From positions 248,001 to 312,000 of the forward strand of contig CAVQWX010000002.1 in the NCBI GenBank assembly GCA_963717765.1: a stretch of 64,000 bases of DNA, written 5' to 3'. The notes under the pieces were generated by a model that saw only the letters and a program-made list of their open reading frames with translations, made no database searches and was not told the DNA's origin. The stretch comes from JACDER01 sp963717765 (GTDB lineage Bacteria; Actinomycetota; Thermoleophilia; Gaiellales; Gaiellaceae). Below, piece by piece: positions 49,769-57,716 of the stretch. Each line of letters starts with the position of its first letter. Position 1 is the stretch's first letter. A program made the position numbers and the translations under genes.

Positions 49769-50458
49769 CTAGCTCGCGATGGGCTCGGCTGGCGGCGTCG
49801 CGGGCGTCTCGTTTCCCGACAGCCTGAAGTACATGAGCGTAATGGCCAGGGCCGAGAAGGGGGCGACGATCGAGCCGCCGATCACGTCGCCGATGTACGT
49901 GCCGACGTAATCCGGGAGCGCCGTGAAGATCGCGCGGATCACTCCCGAGATCACCGCGGACAGCAGGTAGGTGATGATCAGGACGCCGAAGACGTTCCAT
50001 CCGTTGCCGCGCACGAGCTCGCGGCTGCGGCCGAACGATTCGAAGACGCCCTTGTTCTCGAGCACGATCGCAGGTGGGATGAGCGCCCACCAGGTCAGCA
50101 GGATCAGGCCCGGGACGATGAGGAACACGAGCCCGAGGGCGACTCCGAGCCCGGCCAGGATGGACGCGCCGAGGAGCGGCCACACGCGCGGCCAGACCTT
50201 GGCGAAAGTGTCGCTGACGCCCAGGTCCGAGTGGCCGTCGCGGATGTCCGCAACCGCCTCGACCAGTGCGCCGGTCAGCCAGAAGATTCCGATCAGCAGG
50301 ATGATCGCGCCGACGAGCGCGCCGTACTGGCCGAGGAAGATAGTGAGGACGAGCGTGATCGAGCTCGCGACGAGGTAGAAGGCGAGGGCTACCCCGATCA
50401 GGTGCTGCCAGTGCTGCTTGTACAGATCGAAGGCCGCATTGAGGATGTCGCCGACCAC
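49769..50458 (-). CDS. Polytopic membrane protein resembling GDPD-membrane/YciC types
   Basis: 229 residues, about six helices. VGDILNAAFDLYKQHWQHL then ALAFYLVASSITLVLTIFL, ALVGAIILLIGIFWLTGALV, a loop with LGVSDTFAKVWPRVW, GVALGLVFLIVPGLILLTWW, and the PPAIVLENKGVFESFGRS box common to this group. Such proteins are thought to insert or organise membrane lipids, but function is not established. Start ATG 50458. Confidence 0.8.
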   Translation of the reverse strand: MVGDILNAAFDLYKQHWQHLIGVALAFYLVASSITLVLTIFLGQYGALVGAIILLIGIFWLTGALVEAVADIRDGHSDLGVSDTFAKVWPRVWPLLGASILAGLGVALGLVFLIVPGLILLTWWALIPPAIVLENKGVFESFGRSRELVRGNGWNVFGVLIITYLLSAVISGVIRAIFTALPDYVGTYIGDVIGGSIVAPFSALAITLMYFRLSGNETPATPPAEPIAS

Positions 50459-50484
50459 GGGGCCGCGAGACTAGCGAACGCGAG

Positions 50485-50901
50485 TCAGCTCAGGCGAACC
50501 GAGAGGAAGACCTGGGAGCCTCGGAGCGAGCGCCTGAGGATCGCGCAGCGGTGGAAGCCCTTCTGGCTGCAGCGGGCCGACCGCTTGTGACCGGCGCGGC
50601 CCTCCAGCGTCAGCGCGACCGCGCGGCGGCCGCTGCGATAGACGACGTGGTTCCAGCAGCCGTGGGAGCCGGCGACCGTCCACCAGTAGACCGCTGCGTT
50701 GGTCTCGAACGTCGGCCTGGGCTGCGGAATGAATCCGGGCTCCCAGACGGGCGTGGAGGCGGCCCGCTTGAGCGTGAGCGTCTTCCCGGTCATGTTCAGG
50801 ATGCTCGCGGTGCAGCGCTGCAGCTTGGCCTGGCCGGAGCCGAGGGCCGCAGCGGCGAGCACGAGCGGAAGCACGGCCGCCACGATCAGCAGCTTCCTCA
50901 T
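50485..50901 (-). CDS. Small secreted protein
   Basis: 138 residues with a clear signal peptide (KLLIVAAVLPLVLAAAALGSGQA). The mature part has four Cys (RCTASIL, GCWNHV, ARCSQK, RCAIL), likely two disulfides, and Trp-rich strands (VYWWTVAG). The ATG overlaps the stop of the tail-fibre-like remnant upstream. No family recognised. Confidence 0.72.
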   Translation of the reverse strand: MRKLLIVAAVLPLVLAAAALGSGQAKLQRCTASILNMTGKTLTLKRAASTPVWEPGFIPQPRPTFETNAAVYWWTVAGSHGCWNHVVYRSGRRAVALTLEGRAGHKRSARCSQKGFHRCAILRRSLRGSQVFLSVRLS

Positions 50902-51063
50902 GACTCGTCGTGCCTTTCCGTTTCCACGCTGCGTCCATCTTGCAGGAAGGCGATGACGTCGGCGGTGGAGGAGAAGTCGGCGCTCATGCTGTCGGCCCAG
51001 ACGAAGGTGCCGTTTCCGGTGCCGACCTTGGCGCCAAAGCCGGCTGAGTTTCCGACACCGCCG
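50898..51063 (-). pseudogene. Remnant of a tail-fibre/intramolecular-chaperone-associated protein
   Basis: The minus frame reads NSAGFGAKVGTGNGTFVWADS then MSADFSSTAD, a pattern I associate with beta-helical surface and tail-fibre proteins carrying a C-terminal S74-type chaperone. After SSTAD the usual continuation (a [N/D]QFL-I-R-A block) is lost and the frame runs to a stop at 50898. Upstream the reading frame has no recognisable start. Probably debris of a larger gene. Confidence 0.45.
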
Positions 51064-51096
51064 CCACGTCGCGGAACCTCAAGAGGCCCGCGGCGA

Positions 51097-52905
51097 TTAG
51101 GCGACTTCGGCGGCCCAGTCGCCGTACAGCGACAGGTACAGCCCCCGGCGCGCCATCAGCTCGTCGTGCGTTCCCGTCTCCACGATGCGGCCGTCCTCGA
51201 GCACGACGATGACGTCGGCGTTGCGGATGGTCGAGAGCCGGTGGGCGATCACGAAGGCGGTGCGGTCGGAGAGCAGCAGGTTGAGCGCGTGCTCGATCTT
51301 GCGCTCGGTGCCGATGTCCACCGAGGACGTGGCCTCGTCCAGGATCAGGATGCGCGGATCGGCGAGCAGCGCGCGCGCGAACGCGACGAGCTGGCGCTGG
51401 CCGAGCGAGAGCCGCGAGCCGCGCTCCTGCACCTCGGTCTCGTAGCCGTTCTCGAGGCGCATGATGAAGTCGTGGGCGCCGACCGTCCGCGCGGCGGCAA
51501 CGACTTCGGCGGGCGTCGCGTCGAGCTTGCCGAACGAGATGTTCTCGCGGACGGTGCCGGCGAAGAGGAAGCCCTCCTGCGGCACGATCCCGAGCTGGCG
51601 CCGCAAGGACTCCTGGGTGACGTCGCGCAGGTCGATCCCGTCGATCGTGATCGCGCCGCCGCGCGGGTCGTAGAAGCGGGCCAGGAGCTTCGCGATCGTC
51701 GACTTGCCCGCGCCCGTGTGGCCGACGAGCGCGACGGTGGTGCCGGGAGGGACGTCGAGCTCGATCCCGTGCAGCACCTCCGGACCGTCGCTCCCGTAGC
51801 CGAACCGGACGTCCTCGAAGCGGACGTGGCCCTCGATGCGCGGCAACTCGCGAGCGCCCCCGCGGTCCTGCACCTCGGGCTCCTCGTCCATCACGTCCAT
51901 GATCTTGTCCAGCGCGGCGACGGCGGAGAGGAACGTGTTGTACAGCTGCGAGAGCTGCTGCACCGGGTCGAAGAAGTTCGACAGGTAGAGCATGAAGGCG
52001 AACAGCGTCCCGATCAGGATCTCGTCGTGGAAGAAGAGGTAGCCGCCGAACCCGAGGACGATCGCAATCGCCACCGAAGAGAGGAAGTCGACGAAGGGGA
52101 AGTACAGGCCGTTCAGAACGACCGTCTGCTGGTTCGACTCCCGGTACTCCCGGTTCACGCGGTGGAACTGGCGCTCCTGCTGGAGCTCGCGGTTGAAGGA
52201 CTGCACGACGCGCATCCCCGCGATGTCCTCGGCGAGGGTCGCCGTCACCGTTGCCAGCTTCACGCGCACCGCGTTGTAAGCGCGCGTCGCGCGGATTCGG
52301 AAGATCGCCGTCGCGACGAACATGAACGGGAGGACGACCAGCGTCGCGAGCGCGAGCCGCCAGTCGAGGATGAAAAGGATCACCGCAGTGCCGAACAGTG
52401 TCAGCGTGCTCTGCACGAGTGTCGTCACGCCGTCGGTGACGAGCTGGTCGATCGCTTCCACGTCGTTCGTCAGGCGGCTGATGATCACGCCGGCGCGGTT
52501 CCGCTCGTAAAAGCCGAGCGAGAGCCGCTGCAGGTGGCGGAAGAGGAGGTTGCGCAGGTCCGCCAGGATCCGCTCTCCCGTCCAGCCGGTGAAGTAGGTC
52601 TGCGCGTAGCCGGCGAGCCAGTTGAGGATCCCGGCCACGAGGAACGCGATCACGACGATCACGAGCGTGCGCATGTCGCCCTTCTCGATGCCCTGGTTGA
52701 CCGCCAAGCCGGCGAGGAACGGCGGCGCGAGGCCGGTTGCCGTGGCCGCCAGCAGCGACAGGAGCGCGAGGGCGGTGCGCAGCTTGTACGGCTTCGTCAG
52801 CCTGGCGAGCGTCGTGACGCGGCGGACGGTCGTCTTCCACGACCAGTCGTCCACCTCCGCGCCGCGCTGGCGGGTCATGTACGAGCCCGGCTGCCAGACC
52901 CTCAT
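51097..52905 (-). CDS. ABC exporter half-transporter, partner with non-canonical signature
   Basis: 602 residues: six-helix type-1 exporter domain (1-330) and an ATPase. Walker A GHTGAGKSTIAKLL, Q-loop GIVPQEGFLF, signature LSLGQRQLVAFARAL (Leu in place of the first Gly), Walker B ILILDEATSSVD with the catalytic Glu, and IAHRLSTI. Pairs with the upstream gene via an ATGA overlap. Substrate (drug, lipid or peptide) unknown. Confidence 0.93.
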   Translation of the reverse strand: MRVWQPGSYMTRQRGAEVDDWSWKTTVRRVTTLARLTKPYKLRTALALLSLLAATATGLAPPFLAGLAVNQGIEKGDMRTLVIVVIAFLVAGILNWLAGYAQTYFTGWTGERILADLRNLLFRHLQRLSLGFYERNRAGVIISRLTNDVEAIDQLVTDGVTTLVQSTLTLFGTAVILFILDWRLALATLVVLPFMFVATAIFRIRATRAYNAVRVKLATVTATLAEDIAGMRVVQSFNRELQQERQFHRVNREYRESNQQTVVLNGLYFPFVDFLSSVAIAIVLGFGGYLFFHDEILIGTLFAFMLYLSNFFDPVQQLSQLYNTFLSAVAALDKIMDVMDEEPEVQDRGGARELPRIEGHVRFEDVRFGYGSDGPEVLHGIELDVPPGTTVALVGHTGAGKSTIAKLLARFYDPRGGAITIDGIDLRDVTQESLRRQLGIVPQEGFLFAGTVRENISFGKLDATPAEVVAAARTVGAHDFIMRLENGYETEVQERGSRLSLGQRQLVAFARALLADPRILILDEATSSVDIGTERKIEHALNLLLSDRTAFVIAHRLSTIRNADVIVVLEDGRIVETGTHDELMARRGLYLSLYGDWAAEVA

Positions 52906-54683
52906 GAAGCCGCCGCCTCGACCTGCTCGATCAGCTCGTGCTCGAGCAGGCCGTGCTCGTAGATCTCCCGGTACACCGGGCTCGTCCCGATCAGCTCGTC
53001 ATGGACGCCTCGGGCAGCGATGCGGCCGCGCTCGAGCACGACGAGCTCGTCGGCCAGCGCGATCGTCGACAGCCGGTGCGCGATGATCAGGGTCGTCCGC
53101 CCCTTCATGACCTCGCGCAGGCCGAGCCGGATGTGTGCCTCGGTCGTGGCATCCACCGACGCGGTCGCGTCGTCGAGGATGAGGATGCGAGGGTCGACGA
53201 TGAGCGCGCGCGCGATCGCGATCCGCTGGCGCTGACCGCCCGAAAGCGTGATCCCGCGCTCCCCGATCACCGTGTCGTAGCCGTCCGGGAGCTTGGCGAT
53301 GAACTCATGGGCCTGCGCGAGCCGGGCGGCCTGCTCGACCTCTTCGTCGGTGGCGCCGGTCACGCCGAACGCGATGTTCTCCCGCACCGTGTCCGAGAAG
53401 AGGAACGGATCCTGGGAGATGACGCCTATCTGGCTGCGGAGCGAGGCGAGCTGCACGTCGCGCACATCGGCGCCGTCGATCGTCACGCGGCCCTCGGTCG
53501 CGTCGTAGAAGCGAGGGACGAGCGAGGCCAGCGTCGTCTTGCCCGAGCCGGTATGACCGATGAGCGCGATCGTCAATCCCGCCTCGATCGGCAGCTCGAT
53601 CCCCTCCAGCACGGGCCGTCCCTCGACGTAGGCGAAGGACACGTTCTGGAAGTGGACGAGGCCGTCGCCCGGCGGGAGCTCGACGGCGTCCTCGGCGTCC
53701 TTGACCTCCTCGGGTTCGTCCATCACCTGGAATATGCGCTCGCCCGACGCGGTTGCCCGTTGCGCCTGGCCGATCCACATGCCGAGCATCCGCAGCGGCA
53801 TGACCAGGAGGGCCAGCAACAGGTTGAACGCGACGAAGTCGCCGATCGCCATCTGGCCGTGGATGACCTGGTAGCCGCCGTACAGCAGCACAGCGGACTG
53901 GGCGAGCAGCGGGATGAACGAGATGAGCGGGACGTAGAAGGCGCGCTGGCGGTTCGCGAGCACGCTCTGGCGGAAGACCGACTGCGAGCGCACCTCGAAC
54001 TTCGCCTGCTCGGCGTCCTCCTGCGCGAAGGACTTCACGACGTGGACCCCGACGATGTTCTCCTCCGCGACGGTCGCAACGTCGGCCATCTTCTGCTGGA
54101 CTTCGCGCAGCACCGGGTGGGATATGTGGCTGTAGCGATACGCGAGCCCGACCAGGATCGGGGTGATCGCGAGCCCGATCAGCGCGAGCCGCCAGTCGAA
54201 CACGAACATCACCACCGTCACGCCTGCGAGGGTGATCACGTGCTGGAAGAAGAAGATGAGCCCGTACCCGAGGAAGAAGCGGACGGTCTGCAGGTCGATG
54301 GTGGCCCGCGACATCAGCTGCCCGGTCTGGTGCCGGTCGTAGAAGCCGAAGGAGAGGCGCTGGAGGTGGGCGTACAGCTGGTTGCGCATGTCGTACTCGA
54401 CCCCGAGCGCCTGCCGGCCGGAAATGATGCGCCGGCCCACCATGGCCAGGGCCTTCAAGAGGCCGATGGCCAGGACGAGGACGATGTACAGCTCGAGCCT
54501 GCCCCGGTCGTGCGGCTTGATCGCGTCATTGATGATCGGGGCAGTGAGCAGGACGAGTGCGATCGAGGCCCCCTGCGAGACCGCCGAAAGAATCATCGAG
54601 ACGACCAGCGAGAGCTTGTAGGGGCGCAGGAACCCGAGGAGGCGGGCGAAGGTGCGACGATAGGGAGCAGGAGCGGCGTCCAC
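52902..54683 (-). CDS. ABC exporter half-transporter with degenerate Walker B
   Basis: 593 residues, six helices then an ATPase: Walker A GHTGSGKTTLASLV, signature LSGGQRQRIAIARAL (canonical), Walker B LILDDATASVD where the catalytic Glu is Asp, and IAHRLSTI. In a heterodimer, this Asp and the altered LSLGQ of the partner would form the same, degenerate, ATP site, as known for heterodimeric exporters such as TM287/288 and BmrCD. First gene of the pair; divergent from the hydrolase-cyclase genes. Confidence 0.93.
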   Translation of the reverse strand: MDAAPAPYRRTFARLLGFLRPYKLSLVVSMILSAVSQGASIALVLLTAPIINDAIKPHDRGRLELYIVLVLAIGLLKALAMVGRRIISGRQALGVEYDMRNQLYAHLQRLSFGFYDRHQTGQLMSRATIDLQTVRFFLGYGLIFFFQHVITLAGVTVVMFVFDWRLALIGLAITPILVGLAYRYSHISHPVLREVQQKMADVATVAEENIVGVHVVKSFAQEDAEQAKFEVRSQSVFRQSVLANRQRAFYVPLISFIPLLAQSAVLLYGGYQVIHGQMAIGDFVAFNLLLALLVMPLRMLGMWIGQAQRATASGERIFQVMDEPEEVKDAEDAVELPPGDGLVHFQNVSFAYVEGRPVLEGIELPIEAGLTIALIGHTGSGKTTLASLVPRFYDATEGRVTIDGADVRDVQLASLRSQIGVISQDPFLFSDTVRENIAFGVTGATDEEVEQAARLAQAHEFIAKLPDGYDTVIGERGITLSGGQRQRIAIARALIVDPRILILDDATASVDATTEAHIRLGLREVMKGRTTLIIAHRLSTIALADELVVLERGRIAARGVHDELIGTSPVYREIYEHGLLEHELIEQVEAAAS

Positions 54684-54708
54684 TGACTCTTAAATGTAGT
54701 TAACGATC

Positions 54709-55181
54709 ATGCCGACCCCGGAGACGCGATACGCAAAGAGCGGCGCGGTCAACAGCGCCTACCACCGGCGCGTGCGCGCCGAGCTTGCCCGCTTTCGCGG
54801 CGAGGAGCTGGACACCGCCGGCGACTGGTTCTTCGCGGCCTACGACGAGATCCGGGGTTTCCTGTCCGAGCTGGAGGCGGGTAGGCCTGCCCGCGCGGTT
54901 CGCTGCGCATGCGCGATCCGAGCCGCACTCGCCGACCTGGGCCTGGACATCCGGGCGGGCCTACACACGGGAGAATGCGAGGTTCTCGACGGAAAGGTGG
55001 CCGGGCTTGCCGTGTCAATCGGCGCGCGGGTGGCACCCGTGCCGAGCCGGGTGAGGTGCTGGTGTCACAAACGGTCAGGGATCTCGTGGCCGGCTCGGGC
55101 ATCGAATTCGCCGAGCGCGGAGTCGCCGAGTTGAAGGGCGTTCCGGGCGAGTGGCGCCTATTCGCCGTCGAGGCGGTTTAG
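54709..55181 (+). pseudogene. Internally deleted, frameshifted hydrolase-cyclase gene
   Basis: Starts like the next gene (PETRYAKSGAVNSAY, compare PETRYASSGDVSIAY) but jumps straight into a cyclase-like segment (HRRVRAELARFRGEELDTAGD), lacking the whole hydrolase domain and the first metal-binding FTD motif. GDWFF replaces the usual GDGFF and extra residues follow. Near 55036-55038 one base is missing from a C run, and the end (EPGEVLVSQTVRDLV to WRLFAVEAV) continues one frame over. It is a decayed paralogue of the downstream gene. Confidence 0.75.
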
Positions 55182-55185
55182 ACGC

Positions 55186-56328
55186 ATGGCTCGACCCGAA
55201 ACGCGCTACGCGAGCAGCGGGGATGTGTCGATCGCATACCAGGCGGTTGGTGAAGGAACCGATGTCGTCTTCGTACCGGGCTGGGTGTCGCACGTCGAGC
55301 TTGGCTGGCATGTCCAGTTTCACCGAGAGCTCCGGCAGCGGCTGGCGTCGTTCGCGCGGTTGATCGTTTTCGACAAGCGTGGCACGGGGCTCTCCGATCC
55401 CGTCTCGGGCGTGCCTGCGCTCGAGACGCGTATGGACGACGTACGGGCGGTCATGGACGCCGCGGACTCCAGCCGCGCGGCCATCGTCGGGCTCGAGGAG
55501 GGGGTTCCGATGAGCTTGCTGTTCGCGGCCACGTACCCCGAGCGGACCGCTGCGCTCGTCCTGATCGGTGGGTATTCGCGGACGATGTGGGCGCCCGACT
55601 ACCCGTGGGGCTGGACGCAAGAGCGCTACCGGCGCGACCACGAGGCGGACCTGAGCGTGTTCGGCGCGCGTGACGAAGCCGTTCGCGCCTTCACCGAGCT
55701 GTACGGCGAGGGGCCCGCGAGCCTAGTGGACTACTACCGTCAGAGCGGCAGCCCCGGAATGGTGAAGGCAATCAGTCGAATGAACGCCGAGATCGACGTC
55801 CGCGCCGTCCTCCCGACGATCCGGGTTCCGACGCTCCTCCTGCACGGCGAACACGACTACATCCCCGTCGACGGTGCGCGCTACATGGCCGACCGGATTC
55901 CAAATGCCCGTCTTGTCGAGCTCCCCGGAGTGAAGCACCTGCCGGTTGGAGCGGAGTTCGAGGCGTTTGCAGTCGAGCTGGAGCGCTTCCTGCTCGAGGT
56001 CGACGTGCGCGGCGGCTGGAGCGAGCCCGAGACGGAGAGCGAGCCGTCCTTGCAACCGTGCTCTTCACCGACCTTGTCGGCTCGACCGCGAAGGCCGCGG
56101 AGCTCGGTGACCGGGGCTGGCGCGAGGTCCTCGAACAGCATCACGCCCGCGTGCGCGAGCAGCTTGCCCGATTCCGCGGAACGGAGATCGATACGGCCGG
56201 AGACGGCTTCTTCGCTCGCTTCGACGGCCCTGCGCGCGGGATCAGGTGCGCCGCGGCGATCACGCAATCCATCCGTGAGCTCGACCTCGACGTGCGGGCA
56301 GGGCTCCATACGGGCGAGTGCGAGCTGA
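55186..56328 (+). CDS. Alpha/beta hydrolase-like domain, N-terminal part of a frameshifted hydrolase-cyclase
   Basis: Residues 1-275 form the hydrolase fold common in actinobacterial hydrolase-cyclase fusions: YQAVGEGTDVVFVPGW, FDKRGTGLSDP, FAATYPERTAALVL, LLLHGEHDYIPVDGARY, and a late VKHLPVG His. The nucleophile elbow, normally GxSEGG, reads VGLEEGVPMS, so Ser is replaced by Glu104 and classical hydrolysis is unlikely. From about 56045 the true continuation is in another frame; the rest of this ORF (SLQPCSSPT onward) is out-of-frame. One base appears to be missing near 56041-56048. Confidence 0.75.
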   Translation: MARPETRYASSGDVSIAYQAVGEGTDVVFVPGWVSHVELGWHVQFHRELRQRLASFARLIVFDKRGTGLSDPVSGVPALETRMDDVRAVMDAADSSRAAIVGLEEGVPMSLLFAATYPERTAALVLIGGYSRTMWAPDYPWGWTQERYRRDHEADLSVFGARDEAVRAFTELYGEGPASLVDYYRQSGSPGMVKAISRMNAEIDVRAVLPTIRVPTLLLHGEHDYIPVDGARYMADRIPNARLVELPGVKHLPVGAEFEAFAVELERFLLEVDVRGGWSEPETESEPSLQPCSSPTLSARPRRPRSSVTGAGARSSNSITPACASSLPDSAERRSIRPETASSLASTALRAGSGAPRRSRNPSVSSTSTCGQGSIRASAS

Positions 56329-56525
56329 TCGAGGGCAAGGTTGCGGGGATCGCCGTCGCCATCGGGGCGCGCGTCGCCGCACAGGCCGGCCCCGGCGAGG
56401 TGCTCGTATCGCAGACCGTCAAGGACCTCGTTGCCGGATCGGAGATCGAGTTCTCCGAGCGAAGCGTGTCGGAGCTCAAGGGCGTTCCCGGCGAGTGGCG
56501 CCTATTCGCGGTCGAGTCGGTCTAG
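56058..56525 (+). CDS. Class III adenylate/guanylate cyclase domain, C-terminal part of the same gene
   Basis: 155 residues starting within the catalytic domain: VLFTDLVGSTAKAAELGDR (first metal Asp), EIDTAGDGFFARFDGPARG (second metal Asp), LDVRAGLHTGECEL, GIAVAIGARVAAQAGPGEVLVSQ and the end ELKGVPGEWRLFAVESV. Makes cyclic nucleotide from ATP or GTP. It follows the hydrolase-like domain after a one-base frame change; ATVLFTD reads directly from the previous frame's end, so one protein was intended. Overlaps the convergent glycosylase gene by 24 nt. Confidence 0.78.
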   Translation: MLFTDLVGSTAKAAELGDRGWREVLEQHHARVREQLARFRGTEIDTAGDGFFARFDGPARGIRCAAAITQSIRELDLDVRAGLHTGECELIEGKVAGIAVAIGARVAAQAGPGEVLVSQTVKDLVAGSEIEFSERSVSELKGVPGEWRLFAVESV

Positions 56526-57112
56526 TTCCTCGCGGATCGTCTCCACCGCGCCGGTGACCAGCCGCCGGTTCCCGGGGTCGTTCAGCCAGCTGCTCGCTCC
56601 CGAAGGGTGGGGAGAGGGACGACAGTCGCCTCGCCGTGGGCATAGCGCCTGCCGACGTGCTCGGCCAGGCCCGTCAGCCCGAGCAGGCGCTTGAGGGCGA
56701 GCCCACCTACCGTGACGATCACGTGCGGTTTGATGAGCTCGAATTCCCAGTCGCGCCAGAAGGCGCACAGTTCCTGCTCGCGCGGCGCCGGTGTGCGGTC
56801 GCCGCGCCCGGACGGGGCCCTTCCGGGATAGCAGCGGGTTACGGAGGCGCAGTAGAAGGTCGCGTAGAACTCGTCCTCGTCCAGCTCGAGCCAGCCGCGG
56901 AGCGTGCGGCCAGCGCGGCCCCGCCACGGGCGCCGTTCCTGCCCTTCCTGCACGCCGGGGGCCTGCCCGAACATGTACGCGCGCTGGCCGGAGTAGGGGA
57001 GAGCGACCGGCAGCGACTCCAGCGGGTAGCCGGCCTCCACGCAAGCTCGGCAGACCCGGTTGTCGCGCTGGAGTGAGGCGAGCGAGCGGTAGCTCGAGCG
57101 CCTGCGTGTCAC
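56502..57112 (-). CDS. Uracil-DNA glycosylase family protein, frameshifted near the C-terminus
   Basis: Main frame 56582-57112: RVCRACVEAGYPLESLP, the active-site GQAPGVQEGQERRPWRGRA, a loop with CASVTRCYPG, IVTVGGLALKRLLGL, ending VVPLP. The expected HPSGASSWLND and the helix to EELDRLDRE lie in another frame ending at 56502. The C run opposite GGGG 56609-56612 appears one base short. Cys residues in the N-terminal part may bind an iron-sulfur cluster. Uracil excision repair. Overlaps the methyltransferase stop/start (ATGA). Confidence 0.78.
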
Positions 57113-57699
57113 GGGGAGCGGACGACCAGAAAGTAGTGGCCGAGGTGGAGGATCTCGCCGCCGCCCAACTCGCCCACGAGCTCCTCTGGCCGGAAGACCC
57201 GCTTGAACACGTGCCAGCGCGAGCCGTCCTGAAGGACGCGCTCCTCGTGGCGCGCGGGCTCGGCACCCTCCCTCCAGGTGCTCGCAACCACAACGAGCTC
57301 GGCCGCGACACGGCGGGCCTCGGAGAGAAAGCGGATGCGATCGTCCTCCTCGAGGTGGCAGTAGAAGTAGCTGGTGAACACGCGGTCGAACGCGTCATCC
57401 TCGAACGGCAGGTCGAGCGCGTCGCCCTGGACGAAGGTCGCATCCGGCGCCTGCTCCCCGGCGATCGCGAGCATCGCAACGCTCTGGTCGAGCCCGGTGA
57501 TGTCGCCGCGCAGGTGCCGCGTGAGGAAGCCGGTGCCGCAGGCGACGTCGAGCGTGTGCAGAGCGGGGAGCGAGGCGACCACGGCTTCGAGCTGTGTCCG
57601 CTCCTCGTCCCAGCCCGGCCGGTCGCGGTCGGCGAACGGCCCGCGGCCGAGCCACCAGTCGTCGTACTCGCGGGCGCGCGCGTGATAGTAGGCCTTCAC
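57109..57699 (-). CDS. Class I SAM-dependent methyltransferase
   Basis: 196 residues. YYHARAREYDDWWLGRG then the SAM motif TLDVACGTGFLTRHL, acidic ITGLDQS, GDALDLPFEDDAFDRVF and the later strands FLVVRSP. Typical of the Methyltransf_11/25 fold acting on small molecules. Substrate unknown. The stop overlaps the start of the glycosylase gene by 4 nt, so the two are coupled. Start 57699 faces the formiminotransferase gene. Confidence 0.88.
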   Translation of the reverse strand: MKAYYHARAREYDDWWLGRGPFADRDRPGWDEERTQLEAVVASLPALHTLDVACGTGFLTRHLRGDITGLDQSVAMLAIAGEQAPDATFVQGDALDLPFEDDAFDRVFTSYFYCHLEEDDRIRFLSEARRVAAELVVVASTWREGAEPARHEERVLQDGSRWHVFKRVFRPEELVGELGGGEILHLGHYFLVVRSP

Positions 57700-57716
57700 G
57701 CTCCTAGAGTATTCCG

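Noticed and set aside
50551..54686. Two long plus-strand frames opposite the ABC exporter genes
   Set aside because: Low-complexity His/Arg/Asp/Glu-rich translations with no motifs; antisense to clear ABC transporters.
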